Source: Granulicella tundricola MP5ACTX9 (GTDB lineage: Bacteria > Acidobacteriota > Terriglobia > Terriglobales > Acidobacteriaceae). Taken from it: a DNA stretch of 64,000 bases. The stretch is taken from the NCBI RefSeq assembly GCF_000178975.2, contig NC_015064.1:3162001-3226000 (forward strand), read 5' to 3'. Positions within the stretch are counted from its first letter, which is position 1, and the number at the start of each line of letters is the position of its first letter. The position numbers and the translations under genes are program-made. Below the pieces are notes generated by a model. That model was not told the origin of the DNA. It saw nothing but the letters and a program-made list of their open reading frames with translations, and did not search any database. Of the stretch, positions 24,116-33,736 are shown piece by piece.

Positions 24116-25165
24116 TTGCCAATACGCAGTGCAATTTGGAAGGTCGGAGCAAAACCAGAACCGTTGACTGAATCGCTTCTTGCCAGAGAACAAATACTTG
24201 AAGATATGATTGTCGCCGCTCCGCAAATACTCTCAGATGAGTGGATGTTGATCGGAAGACAGGAGGACACGGGATTCGGCGGAAGGATAGACTTATTGGC
24301 TATCTCGCCAGATGGCTCCCTGGTACTCATTGAACTCAAACGTGACCGGACCCCTCGCGAGGTGGTTGCACAGGCTCTTGATTACGCAAGTTGGCTCAGC
24401 AACCTTCGTGCAGATGAAATTGCTGAAATCTATGATCGTTTTGCGCCAAACAGGAGTTTGGAAGCAGACTTCAAAGCACGTTTTGCCCTGAACTTAGACG
24501 AGGACATGCTGAATCAAAGCCACGAGATTGTCATCGTGGCCGCTTCATTAGATCAAAGCAGCGAACGGATAGTGAACTATCTAAACGAGCGAAATATATC
24601 GATTAACATTCTCTGCTTTCAGATCTTCTCTCATAGCGGCGAACAATTACTCAGTAGGTCGTGGTTACTTGATCCAGTTCGTTCACAGGTCAGCAGTGCT
24701 GCCACAACATATAGCGAATCGGAACCATGGAACGGCGAATTTTATTGCTCCTTTGGCGAAGGAGAATCGCGTTCATGGGAAGACGCGACTCAATATGGAT
24801 TTCTGTGCGCTGGCGGAGGCGTTTGGTATAGCAGAACGCTTGGTCTAGTAAAGCCGGGAGACAGAATTTGGGTAAAAGTTCCCAATATGGGATTCGTCGG
24901 CGTGGGAAGGGTTACGGGACAAGCTTCCCCAGCCGCCGCTTTTACTGTGAAGGATTCTAACGGCATTGTGGTACCTATCCTCGATGTCGCAAAGAAAGGT
25001 ATGTACCACCGTGAGTTTGCCGATGATCTGGAGAAGTGCGAATACTTTATCCCAGTGGATTGGCTGCAGACCTTACCAGTCCGAGAAGCCGTCTGGGAGA
25101 TTGGTCTATTCGGCAACCAAAATACGGTATGCAAACCCACTACACCAAGTGGCGGTTCACAGTAG
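24116..25165 (+). CDS. PD-(D/E)XK nuclease fused to a PUA/EVE-like domain (DUF91/NucS-like)
   Basis: A 349-residue protein. Residues 1-190 form a PD-(D/E)XK nuclease similar to the DUF91/NucS group: an early Glu (E29), D59 in GGRIDLLAI, E73 and K75 in LIELKRDRTP, and Q87 in VVAQALDYASWL. Residues about 207-340 form a second domain (SRSWEDATQYGFLCAGGG, then LGLVKPGDRIWVKVPNMGFVGVG) that resembles PUA/EVE-type folds, some of which read modified bases. The start is TTG with GGAGAG upstream. Base composition is clearly poorer in GC than neighbours, suggesting recent transfer. A modification-sensing nuclease is possible but unproven. Confidence 0.75.
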   Translation: MPIRSAIWKVGAKPEPLTESLLAREQILEDMIVAAPQILSDEWMLIGRQEDTGFGGRIDLLAISPDGSLVLIELKRDRTPREVVAQALDYASWLSNLRADEIAEIYDRFAPNRSLEADFKARFALNLDEDMLNQSHEIVIVAASLDQSSERIVNYLNERNISINILCFQIFSHSGEQLLSRSWLLDPVRSQVSSAATTYSESEPWNGEFYCSFGEGESRSWEDATQYGFLCAGGGVWYSRTLGLVKPGDRIWVKVPNMGFVGVGRVTGQASPAAAFTVKDSNGIVVPILDVAKKGMYHREFADDLEKCEYFIPVDWLQTLPVREAVWEIGLFGNQNTVCKPTTPSGGSQ

Positions 25166-25281
25166 ATCGCCTAAAACAGAAGTTTACAAAATTCAATGTA
25201 GGCGCAGCTTCTAATTAGGTGGCTGACATTCGTTGGGTGGATCACCCGAAACGTATCAGAGCTACGGTGGCTGTGGGCGCC

Positions 25282-27171
25282 CTACTGCACAGCCAGCCGC
25301 TCCCCCACAATCTTTCCCACAAAACCCGCCGCCTTGCTCATAGCACCCTCAGCGGTCAGCCCATACTTCTTCCGCAGATCATCCTGCTTGCCATGCTCGA
25401 TGAACTGATCCGGCCAGCCCACCCGCACCACCGGCACGGCGAGCTCCTGCTCGTTCACCCGCTCCAGCAGCGCAGACCCAAACCCACCGTCCAGCACATG
25501 ATCCTCCAGCGTGATCAGCAGCCCGCAACGCCGTCCGTAGAGCGCAACGCACTCCGCATCCACCGGCTTGGCAAAGCGCGGATTCACCAGCGCCACAGAC
25601 AATCCCTGAGCCTCAAGCAGACCCACCAAGCGGCGTCCTTCGCCCATCATCGCGCCCAGCGCAAACACCGCCACATCGGACCCGTCCTGCAGCACCTCAG
25701 CCTTGCCAATCTCAAGCGCCACAGGCTGATCCTTCACCACCGAAGCAGGTCCCGTTCCACGCGGATACCGAATCGCACTCGGCCCGTCATGCAGCATCGC
25801 CGTGTACATCATGTCGGCGAGCTCGTCCTCATCCATCGGGTCCATGTGGATCAGCCCCGGAACCCCGCGCAGGTAGCTGATGTCGAACAGCCCATGATGC
25901 GTCGGCCCGTCGTCCCCGCTCAACCCGCCGCGATCCATGCAGAACACGACCGGCAGATTCTGCAACGCAACATCATGCACAATCTGGTCGAACGACCGTT
26001 GCAGAAACGTCGAGTAGATCGCACAGAAAGGCCGATACCCCTTCGTCGCCATTCCAGCAGCAAACAACACGGCATGCTCCTCAGCGATCCCAACATCGAA
26101 GTACCGCTTCGGATGATGCGGCCGGAACAGATCGAGCGCGGTCCCATTTGGCATGGCGGCAGTAATTGCCACCACCTTGTCGTTCCCGTTCGCGAGCTTC
26201 GTCAGCGTCTCCGCAAAGATCTCCGAGTATGTCTTCTGCCCCGGCACCTTCGTCTCGCCCGTCTCTGGGTCGTACGGTCCCAGACCATGAAACTTCTTCT
26301 GCCCTTCGATCGCCGGCTGAAACCCACGGCCCTTCTGCGTAATGGCGTGCAGCACCACGGGCTTGTTCTGCTGCTTCAAAAACTGGAAGGTCTCAATCAA
26401 CAACTGCAGGTTATGCCCGTCGATCGGCCCAAAGTAGCTGATCCCGAACTCCTCGAAGATCATGCCGCGGCCCACCAGCCCCTTCGCCGCCTCCTCAGCA
26501 CGCTTCGCCACATGCAGCGCAGCCTTGCCGCCGAACCGCTCCACCAGCCCCGCCGCCTTGTCATGCAGGGTCACATAAGTGGAGTTCGTCGCAATCTTGT
26601 GGAAGTACTCCGCAATGGCCCCGACGTTCTTGTCGATCGACCACTCGTTATCGTTCAGGATGATGATCATCCGCTTCGTCTGCGCGGCAATGTTGTTCAA
26701 CGCCTCAAAGCTGATGCCGTTCGTGAACGCCGCATCCCCGGCCAGCGCGACGATATGCTCACTGCCACCGGACATATCCCGAGCCACCGCCATCCCCAGC
26801 GCAGCGCTCAACGCCGTACCCGCATGGCCTGCGCCGTAGCTGTCATGCTCGCTCTCCGTCCGGAGCATGAAGCCGTTCAACCCCTCCGGCTGCCGGATCG
26901 TATGGAAGGTCTTCTCGCGCCCCGTCAGCAGCTTATGGACATAAGCCTGGTGGCTCACGTCGAAGACAAAGCTGTCCGTCGGCGTGTCGAAGACGTAGTG
27001 CATTGCAATCGTCAGCTCCACCACACCCAGGTTGGGCCCAATGTGCCCGCCCGTCTTCGCCACACTCTGAATCAACCGCTCGCGAATCTCCGCCGCAAGC
27101 ATCGTCAGCTCCGCCACGGAGAGCTTCTTCACATCCGCCGGCGAGTTGATCGTCTCAAGAATTCTGCTCAT
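25282..27171 (-). CDS. dxs: 1-deoxy-D-xylulose-5-phosphate synthase
   Basis: A 629-residue thiamine diphosphate enzyme joining pyruvate and glyceraldehyde 3-phosphate in the first step of the MEP isoprenoid pathway. It has GGHIGPNLGVVELTIAMHYV, DVSHQAYVHK, the ThDP motif GDAAFTNG (145-152), YFGPIDGHN, and the C-terminal transketolase parts (GGLSGDDGPTHHG). Length is typical. It lies downstream of the symporter gene on the same strand with a 256-base gap that carries phased direct repeats. Confidence 0.97.
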   Translation of the reverse strand: MSRILETINSPADVKKLSVAELTMLAAEIRERLIQSVAKTGGHIGPNLGVVELTIAMHYVFDTPTDSFVFDVSHQAYVHKLLTGREKTFHTIRQPEGLNGFMLRTESEHDSYGAGHAGTALSAALGMAVARDMSGGSEHIVALAGDAAFTNGISFEALNNIAAQTKRMIIILNDNEWSIDKNVGAIAEYFHKIATNSTYVTLHDKAAGLVERFGGKAALHVAKRAEEAAKGLVGRGMIFEEFGISYFGPIDGHNLQLLIETFQFLKQQNKPVVLHAITQKGRGFQPAIEGQKKFHGLGPYDPETGETKVPGQKTYSEIFAETLTKLANGNDKVVAITAAMPNGTALDLFRPHHPKRYFDVGIAEEHAVLFAAGMATKGYRPFCAIYSTFLQRSFDQIVHDVALQNLPVVFCMDRGGLSGDDGPTHHGLFDISYLRGVPGLIHMDPMDEDELADMMYTAMLHDGPSAIRYPRGTGPASVVKDQPVALEIGKAEVLQDGSDVAVFALGAMMGEGRRLVGLLEAQGLSVALVNPRFAKPVDAECVALYGRRCGLLITLEDHVLDGGFGSALLERVNEQELAVPVVRVGWPDQFIEHGKQDDLRKKYGLTAEGAMSKAAGFVGKIVGERLAVQ

Positions 27172-27384
27172 CAGTCTTCGCTACCCATTCCCGGAAGCGT
27201 CTCATCCGCGGCCATCACCATCCGCCCACGGTTATCGACGCCCAAACGACAAGTATACGACTCTCCATAACTCGGACCCAGCGCTGCTGGAAAAGACGTG
27301 CAACTGGTCACGCACGACTACAAAACGATCCAAACCTGGAACATCTGCCGCCCTCGCCCAGCCCTCGCAATTTGCGACTTCAAT

Positions 27385-27413
27385 TTGTGGTGCGCTTGTG
27401 GTGATTTGTGGTC
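27385..27413. repeat. Three phased YTTGTGGT direct repeats upstream of dxs
   Basis: TTTGTGGT (27385), CTTGTGGT (27396) and TTTGTGGT (27406) are spaced 11 and 10 bases apart, one helical turn each, in the spacer between the symporter stop and dxs. Such phasing suggests a regulator-binding array, but chance or a decayed repeat is possible. Confidence 0.4.
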
Positions 27414-27427
27414 CCGTTCTTACGCCC

Positions 27428-28819
27428 TTATTCCAGCATTCCTTCATGCACAACGCTCGAAACCGGCTCCGTCCGGAACGCTCCCTCCCACCGCGCAATC
27501 ACCGCGCTGGCCAGACAATTCCCTACGACATTCAGCATCGTCCGCCCCATATCCATCAACGCATCGATGCCTAGAATTACAAAGATAGGCTCGGTCGGCA
27601 ACCTAAACGTAGCCGCCGTCGCCAGCAGCACCACCAGCACCGCACGCGGCACTCCAGCCACCCCCTTGCTCGTCAAAACCAGCGTTCCCATCATCACAAG
27701 CTGCTGACCCCACCCCATGTGGATACCCGCCGCCTGCGCCACAAAGATACTGGCCATCGCCAGGTACAACGTGGAGCCGTCCAAATTGAAGCTGTAGCCC
27801 GCAGGTATAACAAAAGAAACGATCCTACGGGGTACACCGAAGGCTTCCATCGATTCCATGGCCCGCGGCAGCGCCGCCTCGCTCGTAGCCGTAGCGAACG
27901 CAATCGTAGCCGCCTCCGTCACCGCCTTCACGAATCCGAGGATCGGCACCCGAGCCAGCAGAGCCACCGGCAACAGCACGAACAACACAAACGCGATCAA
28001 CGCTAAATAAAACGTCATCAACAACTTACCCAGGTTGACGAGAACCCCCAGCCCCATGTGCCCGACGGTGAATGCCATCGCCGCCCCCACCCCGATGGGC
28101 GCAAAGTACATGACGACGTTGGTGAATTTGAACATCACCTCACTCAAACTCTCGCAAAGCCGCATCACCGGCCCGCGCTTTTCTTCGCTCAAACCAGCCA
28201 GCGCAATGGCGAAAAACACGGCAAACACAGCCACTTGCAGGATCTGACCGTCTGCAACCGACTTCGCAATATTCTCTGGAAACACGTGCAGCAGAAAGTC
28301 ATCCCAGTGGGTCGGCGCAACCTTCGCCAACGTCTCCGTCGCGCCAGCGGCCACAGGGATTGAAAGTCCAACACCCGCCTTCGAGATATTGATCGCCAAC
28401 AGCCCGATCACCAGCGCGATCGTCGTAAGTACCTCAAAGTAAAAGAGCGACTTGATCCCCATCCGTCCCACGGACTTCAGATCCCCATGCCCCGCGATCC
28501 CCACAACCAACGTCGCAAAGATCAGCGGAGCCACAATCGTCTTGATCAGCCGCAGAAAGATGTCGGAGAAGACGCGCAGATTCACGGCAAACGCAGGCGC
28601 ATCGAACCCCAGCTCCGCACCGGCCACCATCGCCACAAAGATCCACGGCGTCAGGGTCCGCCGCCGCGCGGCAAACACCGCCAAAATCCCAATCGCCACC
28701 CACCGCAGCGCAATCGCCGCCACCGCATGACCTTGCTGCGCGTGCAGAATCACACAGCCAAGCAGAAAAAAGAGCGCGGCTGCGCCAAGAAGAATTCGTT
28801 CCGTCTGGGGTTTTGACAT
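27428..28819 (-). CDS. Dicarboxylate/amino acid:cation symporter (DAACS family)
   Basis: About 463 residues from MSKPQTERILLGAAALFFLL, a polytopic inner-membrane transporter of the GltP/DctA family. Diagnostic features are NLRVFSDIFLRLIKTIVAPLIFATLVVGI and VIPAGYSFNLDGSTLYLAMASIFVAQ. It moves glutamate, aspartate or C4-dicarboxylates with sodium or protons. An upstream TTG (28852) would overlap the glycosyltransferase stop, but the ATG at 28819 matches usual starts better. Neither has a good ribosome site. Confidence 0.93.
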   Translation of the reverse strand: MSKPQTERILLGAAALFFLLGCVILHAQQGHAVAAIALRWVAIGILAVFAARRRTLTPWIFVAMVAGAELGFDAPAFAVNLRVFSDIFLRLIKTIVAPLIFATLVVGIAGHGDLKSVGRMGIKSLFYFEVLTTIALVIGLLAINISKAGVGLSIPVAAGATETLAKVAPTHWDDFLLHVFPENIAKSVADGQILQVAVFAVFFAIALAGLSEEKRGPVMRLCESLSEVMFKFTNVVMYFAPIGVGAAMAFTVGHMGLGVLVNLGKLLMTFYLALIAFVLFVLLPVALLARVPILGFVKAVTEAATIAFATATSEAALPRAMESMEAFGVPRRIVSFVIPAGYSFNLDGSTLYLAMASIFVAQAAGIHMGWGQQLVMMGTLVLTSKGVAGVPRAVLVVLLATAATFRLPTEPIFVILGIDALMDMGRTMLNVVGNCLASAVIARWEGAFRTEPVSSVVHEGMLE

Positions 28820-28848
28820 TGGGAGGAAGAATAGCAGGTCACCCCCGC

Positions 28849-30201
28849 TCAAGCCGCCTGCATCGGCCTCTCAGCGGCTTCGTCCTTTGCCTCTTCATCG
28901 GCAACGCTTCTCACCTGCTCCCGCGCCCTTCTGCACCAGGCAAGTACACCGAGCAACGCAATACAAAGCCCACCGGCATAAAACTCGCTCCGAATCAGAG
29001 AGAAGCTGCCGACCATGCTGTTCTGGATGTCTGTCGCAAGGGGCTGAAAGTTCAGCGCCACGATCAGCAACGCAAATCCTGCGACACACCATCGCGACCA
29101 CGCCGCAGTCAGCCGTTGGTTCTCTTCCACGATGACCATGAGCGGCACCATCAGCAGAACGAAGTAGTGCGTCCAGGCAATCGGCGCAAAGATCGTGGCG
29201 GCCATCAGCGCGATCATCGCGCCCAAAGGAGCAGCACTCAGACCGCGCGCCGCATTCCGCCGGTCAATCACGCCGCCGAGGACGGTAAAGCCGACCATCA
29301 GAGCCGTCGAACCGATCCGCACGCTGTCAGGCAGCCCCAGAATCCTGAAGCCGTAGATCTCTCGAACGTTATAACCGCCTTCCATGAACCAGGCCACAAA
29401 GGACTGGTTATTCATGGAGAGCAACAGAACTCGTGACACCCGATGCAGGCAGGCAAGGTAGGTCGCAAAGACCTGCGGCCCTGTAGTGAGCAGCGTGATC
29501 ACGACCAGCACCGCCGACCAGGCCACCATGCTCGCCGCTGCCCTGAACCGTCTCGTCAGCAGCCAATAGATCAGCAGCATCCCCGGCGTTACCTTGACCG
29601 CAGTCGCGCACGCCAGCAGCAATCCAGCCGCCACGGGACGCTCGCGCTCAGCGAGGATGAGCGCCGCAATCGTCATCACCAGAAGCAGCATATGCGTCTG
29701 CATCAAGGCCATCGCATAGCCGAACGGTTCAGAGAACCAGAGACACGTCACCACCAGCGCCATCGCATAGGAATTGAACATGGAAGGAGCCCAGAACCGC
29801 GCCGTCAGCCAGAGGCACCCCACAAAACTCAACATCGTCAGAACCGTGAAGATCTCTTGAAAGGTCTGAAACTCCGTGCCGGTGCAAAGCGGCTGCAGCA
29901 CCCACGCCCATAGCGGCGTCTGCACATAAGGATGAAGAAACGCGGTGAACTCCCCGGAGTCTGCCGCATCCTGCCACGGTTTATCGGGCCCGATCGCCGC
30001 GAAGTCCTTGGGGTCATGCGCGTACAGGTGAGAGACCTGCCCCGCCGCAACCAGCCTGCAGCCCACATAGGAGGAGCCCAGGTCATCCCCGTCGTAGTCG
30101 CGATATTCCGCAAAGGAGAGCACGGCAAACAGCATCAGGATGACGGCGATCATCCATGGTCCAGCGGGCTGGTCCTTCAGGGAACGCAGAAAGATGCGCA
30201 A
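28849..30201 (-). CDS. GT87/DUF2029-type integral membrane glycosyltransferase
   Basis: A 450-residue polytopic protein. An N-terminal TM is followed by a periplasmic loop with YDGDDLGSSYVGCRLVAAGQVSHLYAHDP, then about ten hydrophobic segments, with TFQEIFTVLTMLSFVGCLWL and TAVKVTPGMLLIYWLLTRR. The D-rich loop after TM1 and the KxxPxLLxxYLLxxRR-like motif are characteristic of the DUF2029/GT87 polyprenyl-phosphate sugar transferases. Donor and acceptor are unknown. It is immediately upstream of the symporter gene on the same strand; translation probably starts at TTG. Confidence 0.78.
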   Translation of the reverse strand: MRIFLRSLKDQPAGPWMIAVILMLFAVLSFAEYRDYDGDDLGSSYVGCRLVAAGQVSHLYAHDPKDFAAIGPDKPWQDAADSGEFTAFLHPYVQTPLWAWVLQPLCTGTEFQTFQEIFTVLTMLSFVGCLWLTARFWAPSMFNSYAMALVVTCLWFSEPFGYAMALMQTHMLLLVMTIAALILAERERPVAAGLLLACATAVKVTPGMLLIYWLLTRRFRAAASMVAWSAVLVVITLLTTGPQVFATYLACLHRVSRVLLLSMNNQSFVAWFMEGGYNVREIYGFRILGLPDSVRIGSTALMVGFTVLGGVIDRRNAARGLSAAPLGAMIALMAATIFAPIAWTHYFVLLMVPLMVIVEENQRLTAAWSRWCVAGFALLIVALNFQPLATDIQNSMVGSFSLIRSEFYAGGLCIALLGVLAWCRRAREQVRSVADEEAKDEAAERPMQAA

Positions 30202-30359
30202 AGAGAGAAGACCTCGAATGTCGTTCTGGAGCTGTTCGTTAGAGTGACGCGAGCGCGAATGGGTCGCCCGGATGATGAAACAGGAACTATTCGCCGCTGA
30301 AAATCGTAAGATGAACGAACAGCGAATTTAGTTCCAGGCAGTTTTCAGGAGATGTCTCT

Positions 30360-33300
30360 TTGCGCAAAGTTCTGTCCGTGCTCGCCGCCTCGTTTGCCGT
30401 AGCGCCCTTCGCGATTGCCGCCCCGCCGCCCGCCAATCCACATCTCCTGCAGCGGCCCGCACTGACCCAGACCCAGATCGTCTTCAACTACGCCGGAGAC
30501 CTGTGGACGGTTGACCGCAAGGGCGGCAAAGCCACGCGCCTCACCGCTGGCGTCGGCATCGAGACCGCACCCGTCGTCTCGCCGGACGGCAGTACCATCG
30601 CCTTCTCAGGCGAGTACGACGGCAACACCGACGTCTTCACCATTCCCATCGCAGGCGGCATCCCTAAACGCGTCACCTATCACCCCTCCATCGACGTCCC
30701 CGTAGCCTGGACACCGGACGGCAAGCAGATCATCTTCCGCTCCGACCGTCAGGCCACCAGCCGCTTTGCCCAGCTCTTTGAGGTCGCGCCCACCGGCGGC
30801 GTAGCCAAGCTGCTGCCACTGCCCCTCGCCTACCAGGGCCAGATCTCAGCCGACGGCAAGATGATCGCCTACTCCCCGCTCGCGCCGGCCTTCGGCTTCA
30901 ACTACACCAGCTACGTCTCGTGGGGCAACTACCGCGGCGGCCGCGCGGGTACGGTCAACATCACCAGCCTGCCTGACCTGACCACCACCGCCATCCCGCA
31001 TGAGAAGGCGTCGGACTTCTCGCCCGTCTGGTTCGGCAACAAGGTCTACTTCCTCTCAGACCGCAAGGGCTCCGTCAGCCTCTTCTCTTACGACCCCGCC
31101 ACCAAGGCCGTCACGGAAGCCCTCCACAACACCGGATCAGACATGCACTCCCTCTCCGCCGGCCCCGGCGGCCTGGTCTACGACCAGCTCGGCGAGATCT
31201 ATCTCTTCGATCCCGCCTCCGGCAAGTCCCACATGATCGAGATCGACGTCACCGGCGACCTCCCCGAGGTTCGCGAGCGCATCGAGAACGTCAGCGCCGA
31301 GATCGAACACGCCGGCATCTCGCCCACCGGCATCCGAGCCGTCTTTGAAGCGCACGGCGAGATCCTTACCGTCCCCGTCAAGCACGGTCCTACCCGCGAC
31401 CTCACGAACACCCCCGGCGCGATGGAGCGCTGGCCCGCCTGGGCACCCGATGGCCAGTCCATCGCTTATTTCTCCGACGAAAGCGGCCTCTATGCCCTTC
31501 ACGTCGCCAGCCAGAACGACGACGGCCCCGTCAAGAAGTTCCCCCTGGCCGCTGAAGCCGCCTACTACTTCCAGCCCAAGTGGTCACCCGATTCCAAGAA
31601 GATCGCCTTCTACGACAATCGCCTCAACCTCTGGATGCTCGACATCGTCACCGGCAAGCTCTCGCACGTAGGAGAGAACAACTTCTTCTCCGGCATCGAC
31701 CGCGACTACGCCTGGTCGCCCGACTCCAGGTGGCTCGCCTACTCGCGCACCGAAGACAACCACCTGAGCTGCCTCTATCTCTACTCCACCGAGACCGGCA
31801 CGAGCACGGTCTTCACGGACAAGATGGCCGACTCCGGCAACCCCGCCTTCGACCGCAACGGCAAGTATCTCTACTTCACCGCCAGCACAAACCAGGGCGG
31901 CACAGCCTTCGGCCTGGACATGACCAGCGATCTTCTCCGCACCACGCGCAACCTCTACGCGCTGGTGCTCGCCGCGGATGCCCCCAGCCCCGTTGCACCT
32001 GAGAGCGATGACGAGAAGACCCTCGCCGAAGCCAAGGAACACAACAAGGACATGGGCGACGAGCCCACCACGACTCCTGCAAAACCAGCAGGTCAGAAGC
32101 CCGACGAAGCCGCCGAGGCCAAAGCTTCCATGCCCGCAGTCCCCACCACCAAGCCGACCAAGATCGATCTCGCAGGCATCGAGACCCGCGTCGTCGCCCT
32201 GCCGCTCCCGTCCCGCCGCTACACCGATCTCGACAGCGGCAAGGCCGGCGGCTTCTTCTTCGTCGAGCACAGCGAAGGCGGTGGCCCCGGCACCCTGAAG
32301 CGTTTTTCGCTTGAATCCCGCAAGGCCGAGACCATCTCCGACCGCGTCGAGTCCTACTCCCTCTCCGCCAACGGAGAGAAGGTTCTGCTGGAGCAGCCTC
32401 ACGGCGGCGACGGTGGCACCCCGAACTACTCCATCGTCCCCGCAACCCCCGCCCCCGCAGGCGGTAAGCCCGGTGGAGACAGCGGCGTCCTCAACCTGGC
32501 CGACATGCAGATCCGCACAGACCCCGCCGCCGAGTGGCGTCAGATGTACCACGAGGTCTGGCGCGTCGAGCGTGCCTACTTCTACGACCCCCACTTCCAC
32601 GGCGTGGACACCGTCGCCGATGAGAAGAAGTTTGAGCCCTACGTCCGCTCCATCGCCTCGCGCACAGACCTCAACTACATCTTCCAGGAGATGCTCGGAC
32701 CCTTCTCCGTCGGCCACCTGCGCGGTAACGGCGGCGCGATCCCGGAGGCCAAGCGCGTCCCCGGCGGTCTGCTCGGCGCGGACTACACCATCGTCAACAA
32801 CCAGTACTGCATCGCCAAACTCTACGACGGCGGCCACTGGAACCCCAATATGACCGGCCCGCTCACCCAGCCCGGCCTCAACGTCCATGTCGGCGACTGC
32901 ATCACCGCCATCGGCGGCAAACCGCTCACCGCAGCCGAGGACATCCAGCGCCCGCTCGAAGGCACCGCCGGCCACGCCGTCACGCTGCGCCTCGCCACCG
33001 GCAGCGCTCCCGCACGCGATATCACCATCATCCCCATCCGCAGCGAAGCTTCCCTCCGCAATGTCGACTGGATCGAGAGCAACCAGAAGAAGGTCGATCA
33101 ACTCTCCGGCGGCAAGCTCGCCTACGTCTACCTGCCCGATACCGGAGAAGGCGGCTTCACCAACTTCAACCGCTACTACTTCGCCCAGGACAACAAACAG
33201 GGCGCCATCATCGACGAGCGCTTCAACGCCGGCGGCCAGGTCGCCGACTACATCATCGAAGCCATGAAGCGCCCGCTGCTCAGCTTCTGGCAGCCGCGTT

Positions 33301-33719
33301 ACGGAGCGATCGACCGCACCCCCACCGCCGCCATCCTGGGGGCCAAGGTCATGATCACCAACGAGTTCTCCGGCTCCGGTGGCGACGCCATGCCGTACCT
33401 CTTCCGCCAGCAGAAGATCGGTCCGCTCGTCGGCAAGCGCACCTGGGGCGGCCTCGTCGGCATCGGCGGCATTCCGGTCCTGATGGATGGCGGCAACGTC
33501 ACCTCGCCCAGTTTCGGCCAGTTTTCCCCATCCGGCGTCTGGGATGTGGAAAACAAGGGCGTAGAGCCGGACTTCCCCGTCGACCAGGACCCCAAGGCCG
33601 TCAGCGAAGGCCATGACCCGCAACTGGAAAAAGCTGTAGCCCTGGCTCTTGAAGGGTTGGAGAAGAGTCCCGTTCCGGCACCCAAGCGTCCTCCGTTCCC
33701 GGACTACCATAATCGTTAA
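30360..33719 (+). CDS. Exported tricorn-like S41 peptidase with beta-propeller and PDZ domain
   Basis: A 1119-residue protein with signal peptide (MRKVLSVLAASFAVAPFAIA). A long TolB/WD40-like propeller region follows (repeated VSPDGSTIAFSGEYDGN, WTPDGKQIIFRSD, WSPDSKKIAFYD). Next are a Pro/Ala/Lys-rich linker near residues 545-600, a tricorn core helical region (EVWRVERAYFYDPHFHGVD), a PDZ domain (LNVHVGDCITAIGGKPLTAAEDIQ) and a C-terminal S41 domain. The probable nucleophile is S1006 in NEFSGSGGDAMPYLF. It probably degrades peptides in the periplasm. TTG is the likely start, with AGGAG upstream. Confidence 0.9.
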   Translation: MRKVLSVLAASFAVAPFAIAAPPPANPHLLQRPALTQTQIVFNYAGDLWTVDRKGGKATRLTAGVGIETAPVVSPDGSTIAFSGEYDGNTDVFTIPIAGGIPKRVTYHPSIDVPVAWTPDGKQIIFRSDRQATSRFAQLFEVAPTGGVAKLLPLPLAYQGQISADGKMIAYSPLAPAFGFNYTSYVSWGNYRGGRAGTVNITSLPDLTTTAIPHEKASDFSPVWFGNKVYFLSDRKGSVSLFSYDPATKAVTEALHNTGSDMHSLSAGPGGLVYDQLGEIYLFDPASGKSHMIEIDVTGDLPEVRERIENVSAEIEHAGISPTGIRAVFEAHGEILTVPVKHGPTRDLTNTPGAMERWPAWAPDGQSIAYFSDESGLYALHVASQNDDGPVKKFPLAAEAAYYFQPKWSPDSKKIAFYDNRLNLWMLDIVTGKLSHVGENNFFSGIDRDYAWSPDSRWLAYSRTEDNHLSCLYLYSTETGTSTVFTDKMADSGNPAFDRNGKYLYFTASTNQGGTAFGLDMTSDLLRTTRNLYALVLAADAPSPVAPESDDEKTLAEAKEHNKDMGDEPTTTPAKPAGQKPDEAAEAKASMPAVPTTKPTKIDLAGIETRVVALPLPSRRYTDLDSGKAGGFFFVEHSEGGGPGTLKRFSLESRKAETISDRVESYSLSANGEKVLLEQPHGGDGGTPNYSIVPATPAPAGGKPGGDSGVLNLADMQIRTDPAAEWRQMYHEVWRVERAYFYDPHFHGVDTVADEKKFEPYVRSIASRTDLNYIFQEMLGPFSVGHLRGNGGAIPEAKRVPGGLLGADYTIVNNQYCIAKLYDGGHWNPNMTGPLTQPGLNVHVGDCITAIGGKPLTAAEDIQRPLEGTAGHAVTLRLATGSAPARDITIIPIRSEASLRNVDWIESNQKKVDQLSGGKLAYVYLPDTGEGGFTNFNRYYFAQDNKQGAIIDERFNAGGQVADYIIEAMKRPLLSFWQPRYGAIDRTPTAAILGAKVMITNEFSGSGGDAMPYLFRQQKIGPLVGKRTWGGLVGIGGIPVLMDGGNVTSPSFGQFSPSGVWDVENKGVEPDFPVDQDPKAVSEGHDPQLEKAVALALEGLEKSPVPAPKRPPFPDYHNR

Positions 33720-33736
33720 CCCCGGAATGGGCCGGA

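Noticed and set aside
25219-27270. 683-codon open frame on the plus strand opposite dxs
   Set aside because: It is Arg/His/Pro/Gln-rich without any motif and lies entirely over the well-supported dxs gene; an antisense artefact of high GC.
31584-33710. 708-codon open frame antisense to the tricorn-like gene
   Set aside because: Val/Gly/Asp-rich low-complexity translation opposite a clear S41/propeller gene; no ribosome site or homology.
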